From Capsicum annuum (taxonomy: Eukaryota; Streptophyta; Magnoliopsida; Solanales; Solanaceae): 64,000 bases of DNA. The notes under the pieces were generated by a model. The model worked only from the letters and a program-made list of their open reading frames with translations, was not told where the DNA came from and made no database searches. Made by a program: the position numbers and the translations under genes. The stretch covers positions 1,292,247 through 1,356,246 of the forward strand of contig NC_061118.1 in the NCBI RefSeq assembly GCF_002878395.1. Reading direction: 5' to 3'. This document shows, piece after piece, positions 36,691-48,300 of the stretch (position 1 is the stretch's first letter; every line of letters starts with the position of its first letter).

Positions 36691-38903
36691 GACCATGATA
36701 TAAAAGCAACTTTTATAGTAACTTCCTCAATACAAATAGCACTTTCTTTCCTTGTGTTCAAAGACAGAAACATTATTCACATGAACTTGTTGAAGAGCAC
36801 AATGGCAAGAGCTTTCAAGCTACTGTTAACACTTTATTCCAACATAAAATAACACTCTCAATAGTATTCGGTTTCATTCTGACAGCATACTATCCTAGGC
36901 CGGAGGAAGTATACACGAAACAATGCTCTCAGTAGTATTCATAATAACGCAGTGGAAAGGCTCAGATTACATTGTATCCGGCCTCATTCCGACAGGTACT
37001 ATCCTAGACCAGAGGAAGAAATCCTTGCTCGTCGAGCTAAGATGCTGACTTTGCTACACAAAATTATACAATGCTTACCTTATGATGCTTTATCTTCCTC
37101 TGTGATCCATTGAGGAAAGCTCGGTCTTCCCGAGTCAATTCTAATGAGATGCTCATCCTCGCCACCAGAATCATCGCTCGAGTCCTCTACTGTGTGACTT
37201 TCTTCCGTTGGTGCGCTTGGAAGTTGTACACGGATATCTTCATTATCTCCTTGCACTTGACCCTTCTGTTGGTAGATCCCTCGGACCTCGCAGAAACAAG
37301 CGTCTGTGCCCGATCTGATCGAACTTCTGGATATGATTGACTGTGAGAGGTTAGTTTTCGATAACCCATGCCATGAGAGGTTTTAACTGCACCAATTCCA
37401 GGAAAACTTCTCGGACGTCTTCTTGTGTTGCTTATCTAATAACCGAAAAAAAAGAGCGAGTGATCTTAGAAGCCAATACTGAAAACTGATGATTTCAACT
37501 GAATACACCTCAACAACAACAGACCCAATGTAATCCTACAAAGTGGAGTCTAGGAAGGCTAGAGTGGATCGAGTGTACGTAGAGCTTACTCCTATCTCAG
37601 AGGTAGAGAGGATGTTTTCGGTAGACCCTCCGCTCAAGGCAGTTCAGAAAAAGAAGTAACGGAAGTACAAGAAATAGCAGATAATAACAGGACAGATATG
37701 CATGCAACTCAGCGATGAATAAGACGAGAAGCCTCTCTTCAAGCCCATATTGCTGGTTGCAACCCGAGAGGGGCCGGGAAGGACCGGGTGGAGGGTATGG
37801 GACAGAGGTGAGAGAGCAGGAGATATATTAGATGACCCCTTAAACTTGGCACGAGTTTTCACTTTGACACTTCCCAACTTGTAGCACTTCATTTTTATGT
37901 TGTCAAAAATGTATCTATTAAACACACAAATTCGACAGTTCCAAAACCAAAAAAGTATAACGACATGGCATGCTTCGTCAAACAGTAAATAGCATTCTGG
38001 CCTAATTACATGCTGTTTTGAGCAGTTGCTCCATTCCCCGAAGCCTAACATTTAAGTAAACTCCGTTGTAGGCCCTTGCTTCAACGCTGACGTTTGGTGA
38101 AAGACTACGTTGCAAAATGGTATTTAAGATCACATCCAAAGAAATTGTACGAAAAATGAAGTTACTACTAACCATGCTGCCGAAGATGTTTAGCTGCATT
38201 GCCCGGGTAGACATATTGGTTTCCTGTTGATCTACCTGTTCCCCATCGTGTCTACATTGCATAGCCTTGTAAGTACTTTCTGGCCAGCTCATTAAACCAA
38301 GTTCTCTACTAAAAGACCTCGAGACATGATCCATCGAGTGCGATAATAGGGAAGACGATCTTCTCTGGAGACCCCTGCCTGTCTGAAATCCCGCAACATC
38401 GAACATAATCACCCTTGCCCTCGTCTAGACTTGATACCTCGAAGGTTGATGCGAAAAACTAGCCGCATTGACACCTAATTTTGAGCCAAAAAAATACAAA
38501 TTAATCAGAATTCTCTTAGATGAGGCTATGAATCGGAGAGGATTGATTTATGCATATAACTTAAGTCGCAAGTACTATCAATTTCCGAAGCAAAAAATAT
38601 TTATTGCATATATGCCAACTTTAAGAGAGAATAAACTCGTCTAAGTACCACAAAAAAATTATTTTTAACAGGCATGTAAGTTTATAATCAAAGACAACAT
38701 GGGAGGTAAGTATAAAAGGTGTTGTCAAAGTCGCACTTAAACCCATATATATATTTTTTTTCTCCATTTCCCACGCTTTATTTTAGCTTAAAGCCTCAAC
38801 ATACTTTTGAGGTTTTTGCATTTTTCGCTTTTGATAACGTTGAGTATAACCATGATTAAGGTAAGAAGTAACCTGATGTCTCTGAGTTGTGGAAGCTTTG
38901 TTG

Positions 38904-39502
38904 TAGATACAAGTACGACCACGAAGATGGACGAATGTGAATGCGTAAAGAACCCGAGACTTGGAGTGTGCAAGTGAAGGACTTAAAACACACCAACCCG
39001 ACCCTAATCTCACACTTGAAGTGTAAAGAGGAACCTTGGAACACAACAAAACAACCCCTACATTACACTTGAAGGGAGCCTATCCCTAGAGGGGCATTTT
39101 AGACATTTTAGCTTCTATTTTTGTAATGGCTATAAATAGAACCTTTTAGGTTTATTTTGATGAATATTGAAAGTTGTAGACACTCGGACATTTCTCTCTT
39201 GTGAGAAAGGCCCCTATGGCCGAACATTGTAACTAGGGATTTCAACTTGAGTGTGGAATCACTCGTGTTGGATTCAAGCTTGGAAACGTTGGATGCTTGC
39301 GAGATCGAGGTCCCTCTTGTGCCACGTAAGAGATAGGTCTTTGTTGAGTGTGGTGTTAAGGGTCCAAGAGTGGAATATGCTCTTGGGTTCTTGAGATTAC
39401 ATCGTTTGTTCTTGTGTTAGTAAAACCGTGTGTCGTTGTTCTTATATTGTTGTTATCATCTTGTGTTAATCTTGTTCTTGTTCTTCTTGTTGCTGTTTTG
39501 GT
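38904..39502. mobile_element. LTR-like remnant at the SOS1 pseudogene deletion junction
   Basis: About 600 bp with no counterpart in the right-hand duplicate. Contains TAATGGCTATAAATAGAACC, a TATA-like signal, then transcript-leader-like sequence (TCTCTCTTGTGAGAAAGGCC), and ends in T/TTG-rich sequence. It looks like part of a retrotransposon LTR. Neither terminus nor target duplication is clear, so the class is uncertain. Confidence 0.45.
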
Positions 39503-39670
39503 GGACGTGATTAGACATGACATGGAGCAGTTACAACTTACCGAGGACATGATCCTAGATAGGAAGGTACGGAGGACGCGAATTAGGTTAGAGGGCTAGT
39601 GCGTGTGGGTGAGTCGTAGCTAGTAGATAAGAGCGCTTTGGCGTAGCCTTGCTAGTAGTCATAGGGCTTT
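39503..39670 (+). mobile_element. RTE-type LINE fragment (left duplicate)
   Basis: Encodes [30 protein letters not shown] and stop, identical in type to 56310-56500, of which it is the duplicated counterpart. Its left part is cut off at the deletion junction. Confidence 0.8.
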
Positions 39671-40214
39671 GTACATCGAAGAAAATAACAAATTCTGGAA
39701 AATCAGAATTCAGCTAACCTTGAGGGAAGCTCCAAGAAAAAAAGTGGAAATAACCACGCCAGGTCCAGCAAGTAAAATCATCTGTGCTGCACACCTCTGC
39801 ATTCGGAGAAATAACCGTTTTAGTTAACCGATACACATAAAATCAAATTTGACAAATTGAGTGAATCGGAGAATGCAAAAACCAGAAAGATACTGTTACA
39901 GATTACAGAAGCCAAATCGTGTAAAGCCGAACGCCATAATACAATTGGTGATAGAGGAAAAAAAAGGTGACACTTCTAATCGGGGTACATACTAGATCAA
40001 GGAGATTAACATCAAAGTGTACCGACAAAAGCTTCTCCAATTACAATAAAAATGTGAAAGGTCAATACGCCAGCAGATCCATACTATATATACGGTTATA
40101 AAACATGAAGATGACATAACGCGTGACATTAAAGTGAGAAGAATAGCATAACTTATGCTATAAACAACCATATGAACAAAACAAATAATCCAAGCAAGAA
40201 GGTGCACAAGCATA

Positions 40215-40306
40215 GGTTAACATTCAAAAAATACACTATTTTTGGCGAATCCGACACACACCCATTAACATTTTTGACGAGTCCGAGCAACATAGGTTGA
40301 AAGTGC
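40215..40306. repeat. Partial TGTTGCTCGGACTC inverted-repeat element
   Basis: Contains AAAAATACACTATTTTTGGC, AATCCGACACACACCC and GAGTCCGAGCAACATAGG. Counterpart of the fuller copy at 57085-57215. Confidence 0.55.
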
Positions 40307-41444
40307 ACAAGCATAACAACATACAATGTACATACATAGCAGGAAAAAATCATCGAGTTTCCCATAGTATCAGCATTCTACAAGCAGTAGAAAAAGCAAA
40401 AGGCTAGTGGTATCGCACCTTTATCTGGTGAATTTCCATTGAGAAAGCATCTCGAAAAGAAGAGCAGGAAGGAAACCCGCCAACAAAAGATCAGGATTAA
40501 TGTTTGCCCCTGCGCGGATACCAAATACAGTTTACCAGGAACAGACATTTGATAGAAGAACAATTGACTGGTGGTATAATGGCGTTTCTAGTTGATACTT
40601 GATATAAAGAAATGAACTTACAGATACGGATACCATCTCCGATCCTTCCCAACCGATGATGTGTTCCATATTCTGCAGCGCAATTTATTATGTATATATC
40701 AGCATTCTAATAAATCACGTGTGAGACCGAGTAGTAGTTCAACCAACTCTAAAATGTCATCCAAAAAACAGTATAGTAAGCAAAATAACCCTTAACGATG
40801 AAACATACATTCAATTCCGCGGAGCCAAACTGCAATCTTTCTTCTAAATTACATGGCTTTAAGGCTAAAAAGAGAAAGTGAAACTTACCCAGAACAGATA
40901 AAGACAGTCAAGAAAGTAGGCTTGAGCTGCAGAATGGAACGCAAAATTAGCGGATGGAAGGAGAAGGATTAAAAAAAAAGTTACGGATTTTTGTTACGAA
41001 GGGGCTTTTGAGAGATACAGAAAAAGTAAAATATTTCGTCAAACTAATATGTAAAGATAGCTGGACCGAATTCCACGGATGGTTGCGTTAGATGGACAGC
41101 CAATGTTAAAAAATTAGCCAAACAAACCATTTAAATCTTCCGAATACAGACAACTCATATAGTCAACCCGAACTAGTTTGGATCACTGCCGAGTTGAGTT
41201 TGACAAAAGATGAAGGAATTGCCCGAATTTAACTAAGTCATCAGATCAAACCAAGATAAAAAAAACAGATAAATAAACGATAACAATAAACAGGAAGAAT
41301 TAGAGTAAGATGAAGAATCTCTCGAGGATGTATAAAGATGAATCTAAGTAAAACCTTCAAACACGAAAGTATACTCCCTCAGTTTCAATTTGTTTGTTTT
41401 ACTTTCCTTTATGTACATTTCAAAAGAATGTCTCTTTCCCAGGG

Positions 41445-41815
41445 TCGGCTATATGAATCCTCATTTCTTCACTTAACAAACTAAAAGGGTGTCTGAAAAA
41501 CTATGAAAAACTAAGTCTTTCACTATTCCGTACAATAACAACAACCACCATGCCTCGATCCCAAAAAAGAAAGGGTCGGCTATATGAATTCTCATTTCTT
41601 TACTTAACAAACTAAAAGGGTGTCTGAAAAACGAAGTCTTTCACCATTCCGTACAACAACAACAACAACCATGCCTCGATCACAAACAAGAAAGGGACGG
41701 CTATATGATTCCTCATTTCTTCACTTAACAAACTAAAAGGGCATCTGAAATCTAAGTCTTTCACCATTCCGTACGACAACAACAACAACAAAACCCTCAA
41801 TCCCAAACAAGTTCA
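41445..41815. repeat. 118-bp minisatellite, three units (left duplicate)
   Basis: Units read GGTCGGCTATATGAATCCTC, TTCTTCACTTAACAAACTAA, AAGTCTTTCACCATTCCGTA and a CAA tract. The same array is much longer at 58400-60170. Confidence 0.85.
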
Positions 41816-41947
41816 ATCCGTTAATTTTTTTAAAACATAATACGTTACTCCCAACGACGTTTATACTAGTTTTGCAAAGTTTTCAAAAAATATATTACTC
41901 CGATGAATTAATTTAAAAAGTGACTTATTTTGCTCAAAACTTTCCGT

Positions 41948-42335
41948 TCCACAAGTATGGTCTGGGAACAGTGAGATAGGTGAGACTCACGTAGAGTTTA
42001 TCGTTATCATTATAGGGTAGAGACTATTTTCGATAGATCAACTTCTCACATCTTTAACTGACGCATCCGTAAAACTTATCTTCACATGCTCGAATAATCC
42101 CAGTGTTGCTTTCTCATCTTGTCGTCCATAGAGGCTACTCTAATGCACCTTGCTCCGTATATCTCTTCTAGTATACCACACATCTTTATCTCTACTACAT
42201 TCATCTTCTCGACGTGAACGTTCTTTACTACCCAATATTCACTTAGTATGAATAAATAGTACTTCTCTTTTTAGATTGTTCTTGTTAAGTCGTCGAGGGT
42301 CTATCAAAACCAACCTCTCTATCTCACCTCTAAAG
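41948..42335 (-). mobile_element. RTE-type LINE 3' fragment
   Basis: Minus strand gives degenerate VKNVHVEKM, IYGARCIRVASMDDKMRK and a 3' end at the GTTCCCAGACCATACTTGTG region, as in other copies. It starts exactly at the left edge of the right-hand duplicate. A plus-oriented tail piece follows at about 42285-42335 and resumes at 42584-42620, split by the plastid insertion. Confidence 0.6.
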
Positions 42336-42583
42336 TCTATTCACTGTATCAATAACCGAGCCGGATCTGGTGTATCATAAGGGATTTGCCTTTTCTATTG
42401 ATTCCTGCGAATTGGATCAAAAACAATTCTCGAATGAGGCCAGGGATGAATCGAAAAAGGAATCTTTATTGGTTCTACCTCCTATTTTTTATGAAGAGAA
42501 ATGAATCTTTTTCTCGAAGGATCAGAAAAAAATGGGTCCACATCTCCTGCGGGAATGATTTGGAAGATCGAAAACCAAAAATT
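42336..42583 (+). pseudogene. ycf2: Plastid ycf2 fragment in nuclear DNA (NUPT)
   Basis: About 250 bp encode [20 protein letters not shown], then [32 protein letters not shown] and, after a 1-nt insertion near 42500, [20 protein letters not shown] and LEDRKPKI. This is recognisably an internal stretch of the chloroplast Ycf2 protein. It interrupts a LINE tail and is absent from the left duplicate. A nuclear copy of organelle DNA with no function. Confidence 0.9.
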
Positions 42584-42939
42584 ATGAACTGTGTATACTT
42601 ACCATTCCCAGACCCCCACTTTCTAAAAATATACTGAGTAACGACGTTGTTGACATGAAAAGCATGAGAATATGTTCCTCATTGCATTCTTCACAACCAT
42701 CCAAATAATTTATTAAAGGCTCACATGAACTCAATAATTTCGATCAAATCCTTCTATATATCAACGAAAAAATTCATTTACAAATATTTCAATGTCAACT
42801 CAATCATTCTTATAAATCAACTCGTAATCCTTGAATATTTTGGTCAACTTTCAATTCTAGATACGTCTCTATCAACATATACATAATCATTAGTCATCAA
42901 GTAAACTTCAAATCCTGACTATGTCTCGTATATCAATCA

Positions 42940-43113
42940 TTAATGATCATAAGAAGCATAAACAATAGAAGAATGTCTAGAATGACATGAGAATATTTTC
43001 CTTATTGCATTCTTCACAACTTGACCCCTCTCCGGTATCCAACGTGGTGCCTCCGCAACGGCGGCCAAGGCATATACCTTCTGCCGCTGCCGGAGTTCGT
43101 CGCTAACTGCCAT
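42940..43113 (-). CDS. Small conserved ORF, 57 aa, paralogue of 34711-34896
   Basis: Start and frame agree with the left copy: DELRQRQKVYALAAVAEAPR and WIPERGQVVKNAIRKIF, then a shifted tail SCHSRHSSIVYASYDH. Not recognised. Conservation of the first 42 codons between the duplicates may simply reflect recent duplication. Confidence 0.28.
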   Translation of the reverse strand: MAVSDELRQRQKVYALAAVAEAPRWIPERGQVVKNAIRKIFSCHSRHSSIVYASYDH

Positions 43114-43117
43114 TAAT

Positions 43118-43925
43118 TATTGCACTTGCGGTTTATAGTAAAAACGACAGTACAATGCACTAAAGTTTCTGCTATGTGGAACTGGACCAAAATGATATAA
43201 CTTGAGGTGTGAGGCTATTAGTAAAAGGGACAATATGATTTTGTCGTTTGGGTGCATGCACTAAAACTGTCGCTATATATGGGGTCCACGAAAGTACAGA
43301 ATAAGCAAAAAGTATAATACGGTGCGCTAAAACGTCCACGATATGCAGGGTTCAGAAAAGGATCTGACCACAAAAATCTAACTTAAAGCTTTTAATAAAG
43401 GGATAATATGGTGTGTGACTGTGTGCACTAAATTTCTACTATATATGGGGTCCAGGAAAAGACGGGATCTACCATGAGGTTTCGGTAAAAAGTATAATAC
43501 GGTGCGCTAAGACATCCATTATATACAAGGTCTAGTAAAGTATCGGACCACAATAATCTAACTTGACAGGATCAGAAGGATCTAACCCAAGGCTTTTAGA
43601 AAGAAGGACAATATGTTAAACTAAAACTTCTGCAATATATGAGGTACAGGAAAAAACCGAACTTGTGATGCACCAAAACTATCTTTACGTGGGGTCCAGC
43701 AAAGGACAGAACCACAAGAATCTTACTCGAGGCTTTTAATATAGAGGAAAAGTTAATACACTACAACTTCCGTGATGTATGAGGTCCTAAAAAAGACGCA
43801 ACCACAGGGATCTAACTCAAGGCTTTACGTAAAAAAGAAAGTTTCGATGCACTAAAACTATCGCTATGCACGAAGTCCAGAAAAAGACTAGACCACAAGG
43901 ATTAAACTCGGAGATTTTAGTGAAT
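43118..43925. repeat. Tandem array of SINE-tail units, right duplicate
   Basis: Nine or so units around GGTGCACTAAAA, TATATGGGGTCCAGGAAA and CACAAGAATCTAACTTGA. Counterpart of 34905-35515 with a different unit count. Confidence 0.7.
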
Positions 43926-44169
43926 TACAAAAGAGGAAAATGATGGAATAATATTTGTGTGTTCAATTGTATACTATACATAACATATATATAGGAAATG
44001 ACTAAATTCTAAGTTTTCTATACTTTTTATTTTGTAATTTTTTGGTCTTTATGAATGAGTCTTCATATGTTTGTGTTTTGTTTTTGGTGAGAATGAGCCT
44101 TGATGAAGTCAAGATTGTACCTCTAGGTTTTTATTCTATGATTATTTTAGAGATAAAAACATTCAGTAC

Positions 44170-44420
44170 CCCTCGTACTATGATCAAAGTTGCTACGACA
44201 CGCTCCGACTTCACAAGGATCCTGTTATCCCCCTAAACTCAATTTTAGCGTATTTTTGTCACATTTTTGTGTTGACACGACACCTTTATTACATAAAATG
44301 GGATCCACGTCAAAGGACGTCAGGCTAAAAAGGATGACGAAAATACACTAAAATTTAGTTTGGGGGTAATAGGACCCCGTAAAATTGGAGTGTGTCATAG
44401 CAAATTTGGTCATACTTCAA
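44170..44420. repeat. Foldback element, right duplicate
   Basis: Inverted arms share GCTACGACACGCTCCGACTT and CTCAATTTTAGCGTATTTTT. Counterpart of 35810-36060. Confidence 0.65.
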
Positions 44421-44499
44421 GGGTACTAGATGCTTTACTCATTATTTTATAATACGTTTGCTTTGAGTCAAAAATACATCTTAAGTATCTTGATGTTCT

Positions 44500-44700
44500 G
44501 AGTTTCATATTTGAATGGTCAAGTGTGTGAGTTTTCTATTTGAACTATTACCAACTATTCATCAAAACACGCGTCAACTGTTAATTGTTTGAGTTTCGTA
44601 CCAGAACTTTCAGGTAGTAAAACTGAACGGTTGATAACTAATGTAGTTGGTGATAGTTCAGGTAAGAAACTCACACACCTGATAGTTTAGATGTATTTCT
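44500..44700. repeat. Foldback element, right duplicate
   Basis: Inverted arms share GAGTTTCGTACCAGAACTTT and GTAAGAAACTCACACACC. Counterpart of 36128-36345. Confidence 0.55.
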
Positions 44701-44804
44701 AACCATTAACTACAAATTTTATTTAGACACTCGAACTACAAAATTGTCATAGTATTATTCTTAGTAGTTTCTAAGGCGCATAAGCTTGTTATTACAATAA
44801 AAGC

Positions 44805-44980
44805 CAGTCTGACGAACTAAAACTCCACTATGCACGGTATCTGAAAAATAGATGGACAACAAGCGTCTATTGTACATAAATCTTACTCTTCATTTGTATA
44901 AGAGGTTGTTTCCACGGCTTGAACCAGTGACCTCTTGACCTCCTGATCACGTGGGAGCAACTTTACCAGTTACAGCAGAA
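44805..44980 (-). mobile_element. TS-like SINE, minus orientation, right duplicate
   Basis: Plus strand shows TTGTTTCCACGGCTTGAACC, AGTGACCTCTTGACC and CACGTGGGAGCAACTTTACC, which is the complement of the SINE 5' end. Counterpart of 36511-36690. Confidence 0.65.
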
Positions 44981-45374
44981 AATTGAGACAATGATATAAC
45001 AGTAACTTTATATAACTTCCTCAATACAAATAGCACTTTCTTTTCCTTGTGTACAAAGACAGATACATTATTCACATGAACTTGTTGAAGAGCACAATGG
45101 CAAGAGCTTTCAAGCTACTGTTAACACTTTATTCCAACATAAAATAACACTCTCAATAGTATACGGTTTCACTCTGACAGCATACTATCCTAGGCCGGAG
45201 GAAGTATACACGAAACAATGCTCTCAATAGTATTCATAATCACGTAGTGGAAAGGCTCAGATTACATTGTATCCGGCCTCACTCCGACAGGTACTATCCT
45301 AGACCAGAGGAAGAAATCCTTGCTCGTCGAGCTAAGATGCTGACTTTGCTACACAAAATTATACAATGCTTACC

Positions 45375-48300
45375 TTATGATGCTTTATCTTCCTCTGTGA
45401 TCCATTGAGGAAAGCTCGGTCTTCCCGAGTCAATTCTAATGAGATGCTCATCCTCGCCACCAGAATCATCGCTCGAGTCCTCTATTGTGTGACTTTCTTC
45501 CGTTGGTGCGCTAAGAAGTTGTATACAGATATCTTCATTATCTCCTTGCACTTGACCCTTCGGTAGTAATGTGGTAGATCCCTCGGACCTCACAGAAACA
45601 AGCGTCTGTACCCGATCTGATCGAACTTCTGGATATGAGTGACTGTGAGAGGTCAGTTTTTTATAACCCTGGCTGTGAGAGGTTTTAACAGCACCAATTC
45701 CAGGAAAACTTCTCAGACGTCTTCTCGTGTTGCTTATCTAATAACCAAAAAAAGAAGAGCACGTAATCTTAGAAGCCAATACTGAAAACTGGTGATTTCA
45801 ACTAAATGCAACTCAACAACAACATACCCTATGTAATCCTACAAAGTGGGGTCTAGGAAGGCCAGAGTTGATCGAGTGTACATAGAGCTTACTCCTATCG
45901 CAGAGGTAAAGAGGATGCTTTCGGTAGACTCTCTACTCAAGGCAGTCCAGAAAAAGAAGTAACAGAAGTACAAGAAATAGCATATAATAACTAGACAGAT
46001 CCGCATGCAACTCAACGATGAATACGACAAGAAGCCTCTCTTCAAGCCCATATTGCTGGTCGCAACCCCGAGGGGCCAGGAAGGGCCGGGTGGAGGGGAT
46101 GGGATAGAGGTGAGGGTGTAGGAACCCTTAAACTTGGCACGAGTTTTCACTTTGACACTTCCCAATTTGTAAATCCAACCTATTGAACACTTCAATTTTA
46201 TGTTGTCAAAAATATATCTATTAAACGCAAATTCGACAGTACCAAAACCAGAAAAGTATACAGACATGGCATGCTTCGTCAAACAGTAAATAGCATTCTG
46301 GTCTAATTACATGCTGTTTTGAGCAGTTGCTCCATTCCCCGAAGCCTAACATTTAAGTAAAATCTGTTGTAGGCCCTTGCTTCAACGCTGACGTTTGGTG
46401 AAAGACTACGTTGCAAAATGGTATTTAAGATCACATCCAAAGACATTAGTAAAATAAATAAGTCACTACTAACCATGCTGCCGAAGATGTTTAACTGCAT
46501 TGCGCGGGTAGACATATTGGTTTCCTGTTGACCAGCCTGTTCCCCATCGTGTCTACGTTGCATAGCCTTGTAAGTATTTTCTGGCCAGCTCATTAAACCA
46601 CCAAGTTCTCTACTAAAAGACCTCGAGGCACGATCCATTGAGTGTGATAGTAGGGAAGACGATCTTCTCTGGAGACTCCTGCCTGTTTGAAATCCCGCAA
46701 CATCAAATATAATCACCCTTGCCCTTGTCTCAACGTGATACCTAGAAGGTTGATGAGAAAAACTAGCCGCATTGACACCTAATTTTGAGCCAAAAAAATA
46801 CAAATTAATTAGAATTCTCTGAGATGAGGCTATGAATCGGAGAGGACTTACGCAAAAAACTTAAGTCGCAAGTACTATCAATTTCCGAAGCAAAAAATAT
46901 TTATTGCATATATGCCAACCTTAAGAGAGAATAAACTCGTCAAAGTACCACAAAAAAGTTGTTTTTTAACAGAAACGTAAAATTCAAATCAAAGACCACA
47001 TGGGAGGTAAGTATTAACCGGTGTTGTCAAAGTCGCGCTTAAGCCCTGAAAAGACGCTCAAAACATGTTGAGCACTTTGCCTCGCTTAATGTGCACTTTA
47101 GTGTTGTCATCAATGCTAAGACATACTTTTCCTTGCCAACGAGCGTTCCTGAAGAGGCTACACTAAACAACTGATATTTCACTTTACCATTACTCGTTGT
47201 CCATATATTTGTTATTTGTACTTATAATTATTAGTCTTGGACTAAACTCATATATATGTATTTTTTCTCCATTTGCGCCCTTTTTCATCAAACCCCAGGC
47301 TTTATTTTAGCTTAAAGCCCCGACAGACGTTGAGGTTTTGGCATTTTTCACTTTTGATAACGTTGAGTATAACCATGATTAAGGTAAGAAGTAACCTGAT
47401 GTCTTTGAGTTGTGGAAGCTTTGTTGTTCCCATGACGAAGGCAGTAACGCTGCAGGCGCTGAAAGAAGGCCTTCATGTGAACCATTAGCCTTAACAAATC
47501 CCACCAACAGAAAACCGATGGAATGGTGAGGTATTTCGAAACTTTCCCCTCTTATGTATACGCTCATAGTCGACCTTTCTGCAACGAGAGCTCTCATATC
47601 TTGCATTGTCGTCTTTTCAAACGTGTGAGGAAGCAAGACTTTCGCAAGAACAAGTGCACTTTCCTGCAGACACCAAGAAAACCTGCATGATTCACTGCTT
47701 CAAAAAGACGTAAATTCTAGTCACTCCCTCCGATTCATTTCATGAGGCGCTCTTCCCTTATTTGTTTGTTCCAAATCGGATGACATCTTCATACATTATG
47801 AAACAATTTAACGTTAAATTTCTCATTTTACCCTTACTGACATGCTTTTATAGAGACAAAATGTCATGGAACCGTGGTGTCCGGGCCATCTTGTGCGCCT
47901 CGACTAATTCCACGGGATACCTGCCACCTCCCACCAGCAACAGGTACTAGGTACCTTAATATGATTAAATCCTTGCTTGTCGAGATGTACTTGAGTTCTT
48001 ATGTTTCTTCAATGTTAAAAGAATAGCGGAAGAACCATGCGTAATGGTAAGAATTTCAATAGGCGTTTGTCCATATATTCCAAATATTTTTCACTTTATT
48101 TGGAATTTGTGAAGTTGAAGTTGAAGATGGAGTTGAAAAGTCAGCTCGGTGCACTAAAGCTTCCGCTATATGCAGGATCCGAAGAAGTGCCCGACCACAA
48201 GGGTCTCTTGTACGCAGCATTACCTCGCATTTCTGCGAGAGGCTGTTTCAAAACTTGAACCCGTGACCTCCAATTCACATGACCGAAACTTTAATCTGTT

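Larger units (their letters stand above)
37080..40672 (-). pseudogene. SOS1: Partial SOS1 pseudogene (exons 2-4 and 21-23 only)
   Basis: Decayed copy of the Na+/H+ antiporter gene at 45375-60431, with intron sequence retained. Pieces: exon 2 at 40622-40672, exon 3 at 40419-40509, exon 4 at 39719-39796, a stub of exon 21 at 38873-38903, exon 22 at 38173-38474 and exon 23 at 37080-37435. Exon 1 and exons 5-20 are missing. Visible lesions: 1-nt deletion in exon 3 (91 nt against 92), which brings a TAA to the exon end; an in-frame TAG at 38425-38427 in exon 22; and a 7-nt loss in exon 23 that shifts the frame to a TAG at 37187. Exons 2 and 4 are intact. It arose by tandem DNA duplication followed by an 8.9-kb internal deletion. 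No function expected. Confidence 0.9.
33386..41820. repeat. Left copy of a large tandem duplication (SOS1 locus)
   Basis: Collinear with 41948-58460: 33386-33530 matches 41948-42105, 34440-36700 matches 42640-44990, 36700-38903 matches 45000-47430, and 39503-41460 matches 56310-58460. This copy lacks about 8.9 kb of the right copy and has its own insertion at 33540-34412. Introns and intergenic DNA are as similar as exons, so it is a DNA-level duplication, not a retrocopy. Confidence 0.88.

Noticed and set aside
38783..39049. Overlapping minus-strand frames near the left SOS1 copy
   Set aside because: They span the exon 21 stub and the LTR-like filler, with no consistent protein.
42386..42637. 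83-residue plus-strand frame as a gene
   Set aside because: It is one frame of a ycf2 plastid fragment continued into LINE tail sequence.
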